Assembly: GCF_013186535.1 (NCBI RefSeq)
Contig: NZ_JABMCZ010000002.1
Span: 434,001-498,000, forward strand
Length of the DNA stretch: 64,000 nucleotides
Direction of reading: 5' to 3'
From: Nocardia terpenica
GTDB lineage: Bacteria; Actinomycetota; Actinomycetes; Mycobacteriales; Mycobacteriaceae
Below the pieces are notes generated by a model. It searched no databases. It was given only the letters and a program-made list of their open reading frames with translations, and was not told where the DNA came from. Below, one piece after another: positions 51,331 through 59,472 of this stretch; within the stretch, counting starts at the first letter, position 1; each line of letters begins with the position of its first letter. The translations under genes and the position numbers were made by a program.

Positions 51331-51353
51331 TCCCGGCCAAAAGCACGCCGGGA
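51331..51353 (+). repeat. 23-bp palindromic repeat, copy 8
   Basis: Forward orientation, TCCCGGC and GCCGGGA around CAAAAGCAC. With copy 7 it forms an inverted pair that could fold into one larger cruciform. Confidence 0.88.
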
Positions 51354-51452
51354 ACAAGGAGACAAAAGCACGCCGGGAACAAGGAGAAAGGGCCGGGAAC
51401 AAAGCAGAAGGGCCACCTCAGGAATCAAGGAGAGCGGCCGCGCCGGAAGGGA

Positions 51453-52097
51453 TCAGGCCGGGAGCGGGCGGGTGCGGTCGGTGGCCAGGAGGACGGCGAT
51501 GGTGCCCAGGAGGGTGCCGGTGATCCAGCGTTGGGCGCGGAGCCAGAGGGGGCGGTCGGCGAGGAAGGTCGCGATGGCGCCTGCGGCGAGCACGATCAGG
51601 CCGTTCACCAGGAGGGCGATGGCGACCTGGACCGCGCCGAGGACGAGGCTCTGCACCCAGACGGGGCCCTGGGCGGGGTGGACGAACTGCGGGATCAGGG
51701 CCATGTACAGGATGGCGATCTTCGGGTTCAGCAGGTTGGTGACCAGGCCCATGGTGAACAACTTGCGGGTGGAGTCGGCGGGCAGGTCGACCGGCGCGAA
51801 GGCCGAAACCCCGCCCGGCCGTAGCGCTTTCCACGCGAGCCAGCCCAGATACAGCGCCCCGGCCAGCTTCAGGGCCAGATACAGCCCGGGCACCACGGCG
51901 AAGATCGCCGTGATGCCCGCGGTGGCCGCCGCCAGATAACACAGGAATCCGACGGCGACCCCGGTCAGCGACACCATTCCGGCGCGCCGTCCCTGCGATA
52001 CGGTGCGGGACACCAGATACATCATGTTCGGCCCGGGGGTCAGCACCAGCCCCAGCTCCGCCAGCGCCACCCCCAGCACCGCACTCGTCTCGATCAT
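51453..52097 (-). CDS. LysE family amino-acid exporter
   Basis: A 214-residue membrane protein with about six helices. LysE/RhtB family features include the start LGVALAELGLVLTPGPNMMYLVSRTVSQGRRAGMVSLTGVAVGF, with the TPGPNMMYL element, and FTMGLVTNLLNPKIAILYMALIPQF with the LLNPK motif. It probably exports an amino acid such as lysine, threonine or homoserine. ATG 52097. The open frame ends close to the repeat-filled gap, and it converges with dapC; the pairing with a lysine-pathway gene is suggestive but may be chance. Confidence 0.9.
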   Translation of the reverse strand: MIETSAVLGVALAELGLVLTPGPNMMYLVSRTVSQGRRAGMVSLTGVAVGFLCYLAAATAGITAIFAVVPGLYLALKLAGALYLGWLAWKALRPGGVSAFAPVDLPADSTRKLFTMGLVTNLLNPKIAILYMALIPQFVHPAQGPVWVQSLVLGAVQVAIALLVNGLIVLAAGAIATFLADRPLWLRAQRWITGTLLGTIAVLLATDRTRPLPA

Positions 52098-52163
52098 GCC
52101 TCCATGCTGGCCGCTGCCCGCAGCGCTGTCGCGAGCCAGTTCGAACCGACTGGCCTGTAAGGC

Positions 52164-53285
52164 TCAGCGCGCGCGGCGTTCCGCAACGGCCGCCGCGAGC
52201 CGATCCAGTTGCGCCGCAGTGGTTTCCCAATCGAGGCAGGCGTCGGTGATCGACTGCCCGTAGGCCAGCTCCGCCGACCGGCCCAGGGTGAGATCCTGCC
52301 GCCCCGCGACGAGGAAGCTCTCCATCATGACGCCGACGAGGTCGCGATCACCGGCCGCCAGCCGCCCCGCGATATCGGTGACCACGTCCACCTGCCGATT
52401 GTGGTCCTTGTTGCTGTTGCCGTGACTGGCGTCGACCACCACGCGCCGCGGCAGCCCCGCCTTGTCCAATCGACCGCACGCCTGCGCCACGGACTCCGCG
52501 TCGTAATTCGGACCGCTGCTCCCGCCGCGCAGGATCACGTGGCAGTCCGGATTTCCCGCGGTGCGGATGAGCGCGGAACGCCCGTCGAGATCGGTGCCGG
52601 GGAAGACGTGACTCGCGGCGGCGGCGCGCACCCCGTCGACCGCCACCTGCACGTCACCGTCGGTGCCATTCTTGATGCCGACCGGCATCGACAGCGCGCT
52701 CGCCAGCTGCCGGTGCACCTGGCTGGCGGCCGTGCGCGCCCCGATCGCCCCGTAGGACACCAGGTCCGCGATGTACTGCGGGGTGATGGGGTCGAGGAAT
52801 TCGCACGCGACCGGCAGGCCGAGCGCGGTGATGTCGACCAGCAGCCGCCGCCCCAGCCGCAGACCGGTGTTGATGTCGAAGGACCCGTCCAGGTGCGGGT
52901 CGTTGATCAGGCCCTTCCAGCCCAGCGTGGTGCGCGGCTTCTCGAAGTACACCCGCATCACCACGTGCAGCCGGTCGGACACCTCGTCCGCCTTGGCCGC
53001 CAGCCGCCGCGCGTAATCCAGGGCGGCGTCCGGATCGTGCACCGAGCAGGGACCGACGATCACCATGAGGCGATCGTCGGCGCCGTTCAGCACGTCGACC
53101 GTGGCCCGGCGGCCGGCGCGCACGGTCACGGCGAGCGGCTCGTCGATCGGGTGCGCGCGGCGGATGTCGGCGGGCGATAGCAGCGGGCTGATGCTCAGGG
53201 TGCGTCGATCGTCGAGGTCCGCGGCGTCGGCGTGACGGGCGAGAATCTGTGACACCTCGACGGGTTCATCGGCTGTGGCAGTCAT
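52164..53285 (-). CDS. aroF: 3-deoxy-7-phosphoheptulonate synthase, type I
   Basis: A 373-residue DAHP synthase, first step of the shikimate pathway, condensing phosphoenolpyruvate and erythrose 4-phosphate. Motifs are VGPCSVHDPDAALDYA, MRVYFEKPRTTLGWKGLINDP, VACEFLDPITPQYIADLVSYGAIGARTAASQVHRQLAS, FKNGTDG-type GIKNGTDGDVQVAVD, ILRGGSSGPNYD, VDASHGNSNKDH and the C-terminal YGQSITDACLDW. It belongs to the same group as C. glutamicum AroF and E. coli AroG/F/H. ATG 53285 has AAGGAAC upstream. A leader peptide rich in aromatic residues lies upstream and suggests attenuation. Confidence 0.94.
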   Translation of the reverse strand: MTATADEPVEVSQILARHADAADLDDRRTLSISPLLSPADIRRAHPIDEPLAVTVRAGRRATVDVLNGADDRLMVIVGPCSVHDPDAALDYARRLAAKADEVSDRLHVVMRVYFEKPRTTLGWKGLINDPHLDGSFDINTGLRLGRRLLVDITALGLPVACEFLDPITPQYIADLVSYGAIGARTAASQVHRQLASALSMPVGIKNGTDGDVQVAVDGVRAAAASHVFPGTDLDGRSALIRTAGNPDCHVILRGGSSGPNYDAESVAQACGRLDKAGLPRRVVVDASHGNSNKDHNRQVDVVTDIAGRLAAGDRDLVGVMMESFLVAGRQDLTLGRSAELAYGQSITDACLDWETTAAQLDRLAAAVAERRAR

Positions 53286-53295
53286 CGGGTTGGGG

Positions 53296-53374
53296 TTCCT
53301 TTTCTCGGACCGACCCACCGAGACCTATGCGATGCCCGTCGAGCCGGTTCGTTCCGGCTCGGGGTGGAGGAAGG
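53296..53374 (-). promoter_or_regulatory. Attenuator-like hairpin region upstream of aroF
   Basis: After the leader stop, the minus strand carries GAGCCGG-AACGAA-CCGGCTC, a perfect 7-bp stem, and further on GGTCTCGGTGGG. Within the leader itself is CCGGCCC-CGGGT-GGGCCGG. The GGGCCGG of the leader hairpin can also pair with CCGGCTC (one wobble), giving a mutually exclusive fold. This layout fits ribosome-mediated attenuation. Confidence 0.6.
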
Positions 53375-53437
53375 TCAGCGCGATTCACCGACCGGCCCAC
53401 CCGGGGCCGGTTCGATAAACCAATACACGCGCTGCAC
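53375..53437 (-). CDS. aroF leader peptide with a Tyr-Trp-Phe run
   Basis: A 20-residue open frame read MQRVYWFIEPAPGG and so on to TGA, ending 90 bases before aroF. Three successive aromatic codons (TAT TGG TTT) are the signature of an attenuation leader that senses charged aromatic tRNAs. A TACAGT -10-like hexamer ends seven bases before the GTG, so the mRNA probably starts at the GTG itself (leaderless). Corynebacterium glutamicum has a comparable leader gene ahead of aroF (aroR), from literature memory. Not detectable by ordinary gene calling. Confidence 0.7.
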   Translation of the reverse strand: MQRVYWFIEPAPGGPVGESR

Positions 53438-53463
53438 GAGGGCGACTGTACCAGGGCTCGTCC

Positions 53464-53940
53464 TCACTCGGCGAACATGCCGGGCTCGTAGCTCCCGGCG
53501 GGCGTGCCCGCGAGGACATTGAGCCGGTTGTAGGCGTTGATCAACGCGATCAGCGAGATGAGCGCGGCGATCTGGTCGTCGTCGTAGTGTTTGCGCACCT
53601 GCTCCCAGGTCGCCTCGCTCGGCCCGTGGTGGGCGTCGGCGATGCGGGTGCCCTCCTCGACGAGGGCGAGCGCGGCCCGCTCGGCCTCGGTGAACACGGT
53701 GGCCTCGCGCCAGGCGGCGATCAGGTTCAGCCGCACCGAGGTCTCCCCCACCGCCGCGGCATCCTTGGTGTGCATGTCGGTGCAGAAGCCGCAGCCGTTG
53801 ATCTGGCTGGCGCGGATCTTCACCAGTTCCTGGGTGGCCTTGGGCAGGCCGGACTGGTCGATCGGCGACTGGGTGGCGCCGATCCGCTTGACGAACTTGG
53901 CGGCGATGTCGTTGCCGAACAGGCTGAAACGGGGTTCCAT
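53464..53940 (-). CDS. AhpD-like carboxymuconolactone decarboxylase family protein
   Basis: A 158-residue protein of the CMD/AhpD fold. It has the core GLPKATQELVKIRASQINGCGFCTDMHTKDA, with the CxxC-H redox motif (CGFCTDMH) that marks peroxidase-type members, and YDDDQIAALISLIALINAYNRLNV. It would reduce peroxides using thiols. The start is ATG 53940 with GAGGA upstream; the longer open frame to 54021 is not supported. Such genes are typical neighbours of ECF41/SigJ-like sigma factors, but sigJ lies about 10 kb away here. Confidence 0.88.
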   Translation of the reverse strand: MEPRFSLFGNDIAAKFVKRIGATQSPIDQSGLPKATQELVKIRASQINGCGFCTDMHTKDAAAVGETSVRLNLIAAWREATVFTEAERAALALVEEGTRIADAHHGPSEATWEQVRKHYDDDQIAALISLIALINAYNRLNVLAGTPAGSYEPGMFAE

Positions 53941-54040
53941 GACGTTGTCCTCACTCGAAAACCGTGTGCCGCGGGGCGGCCGTACATCAGAACGACGACG
54001 ACCCGGCGCGGAGTGTGACATCGGCGAGAGACGATCCGCG

Positions 54041-54922
54041 TCAGCGGCGAGGAAACGCGTAGCCCACCTTCGTCAGCTGCTCGGACAGCTCCCACAGCCG
54101 CCGCGCGGTGACCTCGTCCTTGGATACCGCCGACGAACCGCTGCGGGTCGGCGATCCGCGGAATCCGCCCCAGCGGGACGGACCGTAGAACCCGCCCGGT
54201 TCCACCGCGGCCGTCGCGGCGTACAGCGTTGGCAGCGCGCCCATGTCGGCGCTCTGCGCCAGCAGCCGGTTGCCCAGCGCCATGACCGCGTCGAGCAGCG
54301 ATTCGGTGTGCGACTGGAGTTCGGTGGCGGCGTAGCCGGGGTGGGCGGAGACCGAGAGCTTCGGCGAACCGGCCGCGGTGAGCCTGCGCTGTAGTTCCCG
54401 GGCGAACATCAGATTCGCCAGCTTGGCCTGCCCGTACGCCTGCCAGCGCTGGTAGCGGCGGCTCTCCCAGTTCAGGTCGGCGAGGTCGATCTTGCCCATG
54501 ATGTGCGCGCCGCTGGACACGGTGACGATGCGGTCGGCGATCCTGTCCAGCAGCAGCCCGGTGAGCGCGAAGTGGCCGAGATGGTTTGTGCCGATCTGCA
54601 TTTCGAAGCCGTCGGCGGTCCGGCGCAGCGGCACCGCCATCACACCGGCATTGTTGATCAGCACGTCGGCCTTCTCGATCGACTCGGCGAATTCGCGCAC
54701 CGACGACAGATCCGCCAGGTCCAGGCGGCGCACCTGCGCCCGCTCGCCGATCGTCTTCGCGACCGCGCGCGCCTTGACCTCGTCCCGGCACGCCATGATC
54801 ACCTGCGCCCCGGCCGCGGTCAGCGCCCGTGTGGTCGCCGCCCCCAGCCCGCTGTTGGCGCCGGTGACGACGAACGTCCGTCCGCTCTGATCCGGGATGT
54901 CGGAAGTGTCCCAACCGCTCAC
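54041..54922 (-). CDS. Short-chain dehydrogenase/reductase
   Basis: A 293-residue classical-type SDR. The cofactor motif TGANSGLGAATTRAL is near residue 19, followed by ADLSSVREFA and the NNAGV motif (LINNAGVMAVPLRR). The catalytic Ser/Tyr/Lys region reads VTVSSGAHIMGK and YGQAKLANLMFAREL. NADP(H) preference cannot be fixed by eye. Similar proteins are annotated as retinol dehydrogenase-like or oxidoreductase in actinobacteria. GTG 54922. It lies 100 bases upstream of the AhpD-like gene on the same strand and could be in one operon with it. Confidence 0.88.
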   Translation of the reverse strand: MSGWDTSDIPDQSGRTFVVTGANSGLGAATTRALTAAGAQVIMACRDEVKARAVAKTIGERAQVRRLDLADLSSVREFAESIEKADVLINNAGVMAVPLRRTADGFEMQIGTNHLGHFALTGLLLDRIADRIVTVSSGAHIMGKIDLADLNWESRRYQRWQAYGQAKLANLMFARELQRRLTAAGSPKLSVSAHPGYAATELQSHTESLLDAVMALGNRLLAQSADMGALPTLYAATAAVEPGGFYGPSRWGGFRGSPTRSGSSAVSKDEVTARRLWELSEQLTKVGYAFPRR

Positions 54923-55080
54923 GGCGTCGAGTCTAGAGCCGATGCGTATGGCCGTCTCTCGGCGCGCATTCGCGGACCACTTGCCAATTATTTGCCAATC
55001 GAGATCGATCCCTGTCGGAAAGGGGCGTGTCTCGGCTCGTTTCGCCGATTGTCAGCTCGGGCGACGGTAGCGTCCGCGCC

Positions 55081-55245
55081 ATGGACACGATCATTTTCGC
55101 TGGTTTGCTCACGGTGGTGGCGCTGCTGTATCGGCAGCGGTCGCGGCGATGGGTGCTGGCCGGTTGGTGGATCGTGCTCGTTGCGACGCTGCTGCTGCTG
55201 TGGCACCACATCACCGGCGACCTCGGCTTGGGATTGACGTGGTGA
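55081..55245 (+). CDS. DUF5993-type small membrane protein
   Basis: A 54-residue protein beginning at ATG 55081 (MDTIIFAGLLTVVALLYRQRSRRW), with two membrane helices (about 3-17 and 24-43) and a short C-terminal tail ending GLGLTW. The His pair in LLWHHITG may be functional. Genes of this size next to DsbB-like genes belong to the DUF5993 family. Its stop overlaps the DsbB-like start (GTGA), so the two are translationally coupled and probably act together. Confidence 0.65.
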   Translation: MDTIIFAGLLTVVALLYRQRSRRWVLAGWWIVLVATLLLLWHHITGDLGLGLTW

Positions 55246-55874
55246 TCGGCATGAGTCATCGCACCGCCTCCGCCACCCGTGCCCGGCTCGGGCGGTTGCA
55301 GTACTGGCTCGCCGTCGTTTTCGTTGTCGGCTGGTCCGGCGTGGTGTGCGGCGGTCTCGGTGACCAGTTCCTGGCCTGGGACTACCCGTGCCCGCTGTGC
55401 ATGGTGCAGCGCATGTTCATGCTGCTGGCCGCGCTCGGCGGCGCGTACATCGTGCGCAAGGGAATGACGGGCACGATCGCGCCGCGCGACTATGCGACCG
55501 GCTGGGGTTTGGCCGTCATCGCCTGTGTCGCCGGTGGTTTCACCGCCTGGCGGCAGACCATGCTGCACATCCTGCCGGGCGATCCCGGCTACGGCGGCCC
55601 GGTGCTGGGGCTGCACCTCTATGTGTGGGCGTGGATTCTGTTCGTGGCCGCCATCGCCACCGTGGGCGTGGTGCTGTGCTTCTCCGAAGAGACCGCGGCG
55701 CAGGAGATTCCGGATCGTCCGCACCGCGCGACCGGTATGCTGGCGATCGGATTCCTGGCGCTGGTCATCGCCGTGAATCTGGTGTCGGTGTTCGGCGAGG
55801 AGGGCTTCCACTGGTTCCTGCCCGACGATCCCCAGCGCTACCAACTCTTCTACGACCTGCACATTCTCGGCTGA
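55242..55874 (+). CDS. DsbB-like disulfide bond formation protein
   Basis: A 210-residue protein with four or five membrane helices and the DsbB quinone-site element YPCPLCMVQRMFM, containing a CxxC motif (CPLC). It would reoxidise a thiol-disulfide oxidoreductase outside the membrane. The second periplasmic Cys pair of E. coli DsbB is not visible; the loop between helices 3 and 4 (LHILPGDPGYGGPVL) has no cysteine. The start is GTG 55242 (ATG 55251 is possible), overlapping the DUF5993 stop. Its usual DsbA partner is not in the window. Confidence 0.8.
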   Translation: MIGMSHRTASATRARLGRLQYWLAVVFVVGWSGVVCGGLGDQFLAWDYPCPLCMVQRMFMLLAALGGAYIVRKGMTGTIAPRDYATGWGLAVIACVAGGFTAWRQTMLHILPGDPGYGGPVLGLHLYVWAWILFVAAIATVGVVLCFSEETAAQEIPDRPHRATGMLAIGFLALVIAVNLVSVFGEEGFHWFLPDDPQRYQLFYDLHILG

Positions 55875-55889
55875 GGATCCCGCCGTTTC

Positions 55890-58800
55890 TCACGCTTGGG
55901 CGAGCACTTCCTCGTCGCTCATGGCACTGACCTCCAGATACAACCGGGCGACGGTCTCCAGCCGCCCGGCGTTCCCGCCGTCGGCCTCGCGCCGCGAAAG
56001 CCGCTGCGCCAGACCGGAAACGGTGCGGGTCGCGAAGAGATCGGAGACCACGGTGTCCGGCGCGTCGAGCCATTCTCGCACCCGCGCGACGGCGACCGTG
56101 GCGAGGACGGAATCGCCGCCGAGGGCGAAGAAGTCGTCGTGAATACCGACCCGGTCGACGCCCAGCACCCCCGCCACCATATCCACCAGGGCGGACTCGA
56201 GGTCGCTGCTCGGCGAACCGTCCTGTGCGTCGGCATTACCCGAGCGAAGCACCGACAGCACGGCGCTGCGGTCCAGTTTTCCGTTGGCGGTCAACGGCAT
56301 CGAGCCCAAGACTTCGAGCCGAGTCGGAATCATGTAGGCGGGCAACAGCTCCGAGGCAACCGACAGCACCAGATCCGCCGAGGTCACGGTGCCGGACACG
56401 GCCGCAACGAGTTTCGGCGCGCTACCCTCCAGTACCGCCGCCACCGCATGCCGGACCCCGGGCGCCCGCCGCAGCGCCTGCTCCACCTCGCCGAGCTCGA
56501 CCCGATAACCCCGGATCTGCACCTGATGGTCGGCGCGACCGAGAAATTCGATAATGCCGTCCGGCCGGTACCGGGCCATGTCACCGGTCCGGTACCAGCG
56601 CAGGCCGTTGTATTCGACGAATCGCTGCGCGGTTCGCTTCGGATCGTTGCGATACCCGGCGGCCACATTCGCACCGCCGACCCAGAGCTCGCCCGGTACC
56701 CAGTCGGGGCAGTCACGCCCGGCCGGGGAGACGATCCGGCACCGCACATTGCGCAGCGGCACCCCGAACGGGATGGCGGTCCAGTCCTCGGGCGGATCGG
56801 CCACCTCGCAGATCGTGTTGTGGATCGAGGTTTCCGTGGCCCCGCCGAGTCCGGAGAACCGGCAGCCCGGCACCTGCCGCGCCAGCCGTCGCGCCAGCTC
56901 CGCGCCCACCCAGTCGCCGCCCAGCGTGACCGCCCGCAGCGAATCGCCCAACCGATCGCCGCCGATCTCCAGGATCATGTCGAGCATGCTCGGCACGCAG
57001 TTGAGGATCGAAACCCGATGCCGCCGTAGCAGTTCCACCCAGGTGACGGCCTCGGCGCGGCGGCGGGCGTCCACCGCGACCACCGACCCGCCCACCGAGA
57101 ACATTCCGAAGATGTCGTACACCGAAGCGTCGAATTCCAGTGCCGACAGCGCCAGCACCCGATCGGATCCGCCGACGGAGAACCAGTCGTTGACCGCGTC
57201 GATGGTGTTCATCGCGCCCCGATGCGGCACGTCCACACCCTTCGGCACACCGGTCGACCCGGAGGTGAAGATGACATAGGCGATCTGCTCGGGATCCGGA
57301 AGAACCGGCGCCGCCAACGGATTCCGATGCTCCCGCGCCTCGTCCAGCGCCAGGCAGACCGGTCCCGGATCGCCCATCTCCGCGCCCGCGACCGTGAGGG
57401 CCGCGGAAACCCCTGCGGTACGCAGGATCTCGGCTCGCCGCGCCACCGGCTGATCGAATCCGATCGGCACATACGCCGCGCCCGCGGCCAGCACACCCAG
57501 CACCGCCACGATCTGATCGCGACCCTTGGGCAGTTGCACCGCCACCGCGTCGCCCGGCTCGACACCGCACTCGCGCAGCGCCCCCGCCACGGCCAGGGCC
57601 TGGCGGGCCAGTTCGCCGTAGCTCCAGGCGCCTTCGTCGTCGCCGAGCCCCCAGACCACCGCCACATCGTCCGGCGCGGCCGCGGCGTGGGAGAAGAATC
57701 CCTCGTGCAGGCAGCGCCCGCTGACCGGCCCGTCGGTGGCGTTGACCCGCGCGCGGACCGCCGCCTGATCGATCGGCAGCCGGACCGGGGCTTCGGCCTC
57801 CCAGCCCACCTCGTCGGCGAGCCGCCCGACCGCGGCGGAATAGCAGGCGAACATCGCGTCGATCACGCCGTCGCCGAAGGCATCCCGGCGCACGTCCCAG
57901 TTGAGCAGCAGGCCGCCACGCACCTCGGTGACCTGGGCGTCGAGCAGCACCTGCGGACCCTGCGAGATGATCCAGACCGGCTCACCGAAGGTCTCGGTGA
58001 CCCGGTCGGCGAACAGTTCTCCGAGATTCAGCGCACTGGTGTAGACGACCGGTGCGAGGACCGGTTCGCCCCGGAACCGGCTCAGATCGCGCAGCACGTC
58101 CAGTCCGGGGTAGCCCGCGTGCGCGCCGCTCTCGTGCATGTCGCGCTGCAGGGCCCGTGCCCGCTCGGTGACGGTGGTGTTCTCGGTGACGTCGACCTCC
58201 AGCATGATCGAGGAGGTGAAGTCGCCGACGACGCGGTCGATGTCGGGATGCACCGGTTCCCGGTGGAACAGCGGCACATTCAGCAGGAAACGCGGCCGGG
58301 CCGACCAGCCGCCGATGGTCTCGGCGAACACCGCGGCCAGCGCCATGGCGGGCGTCACCCCGCGCCGGTGCGCCGCCGCGAGCAGTCGCCGTTTCGCCTC
58401 CGGCGCCAGCCAATGGTTGTAGCGCACGGTGCGATTCGGCTCGGCCCGCCGACCCACCGGGACCGTCGGCAGCTCCGGAGCCCCGGGCAGTTCCGGCAGG
58501 CGCTCCAGCCACCATTGCCGATCACGTTCGCGCGCACCCTGATCCGGACGCCGTTCGGTGAGATACCGCCGGAAACTGTACCGCGGCCGCGGCGGTCGGC
58601 CGCCGTGATACAGCTCGGCGAGGTCGGCGGTCAGCACGCGGTAGCTCATGGCGTCGCCCGCCAGCATGTCGACATCGAGGTGCAGGCGGCTGCGGTCTCC
58701 GTCGAGCAGGGTGAGGGTGACATCGATGACCTGCCCCTCCTCGAGCGCGAGGCGCTGATGAGTCTTGGTGTCGCGCAGGCGTTCCAGGGTGTCCGCCACC

Positions 58801-59369
58801 GTCTCGGCATCTCGGGAACGCAGGTCGACGACCGAGAACACCGGTCGTCCCGGCCGCGGCAGCGTCTGCTGCATCCCGTCGGGCAGCACCCGGGTGCGCA
58901 GCATAGGGTGCAGGGCGATCAGCTCGCCGACCGCGCGCTCCAGGCGTTCGGGATCGACCGCCCCACCGTCGAATTCGACGTAGAGATGGGCGGCCACACC
59001 GCCGAGTTCCTGCCCGTCGGAGCGACCGATCCAAAACGCGTGCTGCATACCGGCCAGGGGGAAGGGCTGCTCGTCGGCCGGATCGACGGGCGCGGCGTCC
59101 GGCTCGGATTCGACCGTCTCGCCGGACGATCCGCCCAGCAGTTCGAACCACCCGTCGACGGTGGGCGCGGCCGCCAGCTGCCCGAAATTCACATCGATCC
59201 CGCGCTTGCGCCAGCCACCGGCCAGCTTCATGGTGCGGATCGAGTCCAGGCCGAGCTGAATGAGGTCGTCGTGGTCGGCGATCGCCGCGGCATCGATGCC
59301 GAGCTGCCGCGCGATCGCGGCGCGGATCTCGTCCCGGCCGACGCCGCCCTGCCGATGTGCTGACTCCAT
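55890..59369 (-). CDS. Siderophore NRPS: carrier - cyclization - adenylation - carrier
   Basis: A 1159-residue NRPS. Residues 10-80 form an aryl carrier domain with Ppant Ser 43 (LGLDSIRTMKL). A cyclization domain follows (about 95-530), whose DxxxxDxxS motif reads DMLAGDAMS near residue 233, so it should condense and cyclise an aryl-Ser/Thr/Cys to an oxazoline or thiazoline. The adenylation domain (about 560-1020) has YVIFTSGSTGVPKG near 700 and GYRVELGEVE; the selectivity segment (EFDASVYDIFG, NCVPSM, GLGGATETSIH) is ambiguous between Cys and Ser/Thr. A last carrier (LGGDSVLAT, Ser about 1087) ends the chain. No thioesterase. It resembles MbtB without TE. Confidence 0.85.
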   Translation of the reverse strand: MESAHRQGGVGRDEIRAAIARQLGIDAAAIADHDDLIQLGLDSIRTMKLAGGWRKRGIDVNFGQLAAAPTVDGWFELLGGSSGETVESEPDAAPVDPADEQPFPLAGMQHAFWIGRSDGQELGGVAAHLYVEFDGGAVDPERLERAVGELIALHPMLRTRVLPDGMQQTLPRPGRPVFSVVDLRSRDAETVADTLERLRDTKTHQRLALEEGQVIDVTLTLLDGDRSRLHLDVDMLAGDAMSYRVLTADLAELYHGGRPPRPRYSFRRYLTERRPDQGARERDRQWWLERLPELPGAPELPTVPVGRRAEPNRTVRYNHWLAPEAKRRLLAAAHRRGVTPAMALAAVFAETIGGWSARPRFLLNVPLFHREPVHPDIDRVVGDFTSSIMLEVDVTENTTVTERARALQRDMHESGAHAGYPGLDVLRDLSRFRGEPVLAPVVYTSALNLGELFADRVTETFGEPVWIISQGPQVLLDAQVTEVRGGLLLNWDVRRDAFGDGVIDAMFACYSAAVGRLADEVGWEAEAPVRLPIDQAAVRARVNATDGPVSGRCLHEGFFSHAAAAPDDVAVVWGLGDDEGAWSYGELARQALAVAGALRECGVEPGDAVAVQLPKGRDQIVAVLGVLAAGAAYVPIGFDQPVARRAEILRTAGVSAALTVAGAEMGDPGPVCLALDEAREHRNPLAAPVLPDPEQIAYVIFTSGSTGVPKGVDVPHRGAMNTIDAVNDWFSVGGSDRVLALSALEFDASVYDIFGMFSVGGSVVAVDARRRAEAVTWVELLRRHRVSILNCVPSMLDMILEIGGDRLGDSLRAVTLGGDWVGAELARRLARQVPGCRFSGLGGATETSIHNTICEVADPPEDWTAIPFGVPLRNVRCRIVSPAGRDCPDWVPGELWVGGANVAAGYRNDPKRTAQRFVEYNGLRWYRTGDMARYRPDGIIEFLGRADHQVQIRGYRVELGEVEQALRRAPGVRHAVAAVLEGSAPKLVAAVSGTVTSADLVLSVASELLPAYMIPTRLEVLGSMPLTANGKLDRSAVLSVLRSGNADAQDGSPSSDLESALVDMVAGVLGVDRVGIHDDFFALGGDSVLATVAVARVREWLDAPDTVVSDLFATRTVSGLAQRLSRREADGGNAGRLETVARLYLEVSAMSDEEVLAQA

Positions 59370-59419
59370 ACCGCTCCCACTCCTTCTCCGGCCGATCGGC
59401 GACAGCCTAGCGCATTAAT

Positions 59420-59438
59420 ATAGGGTTGCCTAACCTAT
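59420..59438. promoter_or_regulatory. IdeR/DtxR iron box between NRPS and salicyl-AMP ligase genes
   Basis: ATAGGGTTGCCTAACCTAT matches the mycobacterial/nocardial iron box TTAGGTTAGGCTAACCTAA at most positions. It lies in the short divergent gap, 35 bases before the ligase start and about 51 before the NRPS start, so one box can repress both genes under iron sufficiency. Confidence 0.75.
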
Positions 59439-59472
59439 CTAAATCGACCCTAAGTACCGTGAGGCAGTGCTC

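Larger units (their letters stand above)
51098..51452. other. Intergenic region filled with repeats
   Basis: The 355-base gap between convergent dapC and lysE holds no gene. It contains six 25-base tandem units (51144-51293), two palindromic elements in inverted orientation (copies 7 and 8), and decayed right-arm copies (about 51358-51400). Confidence 0.85.
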
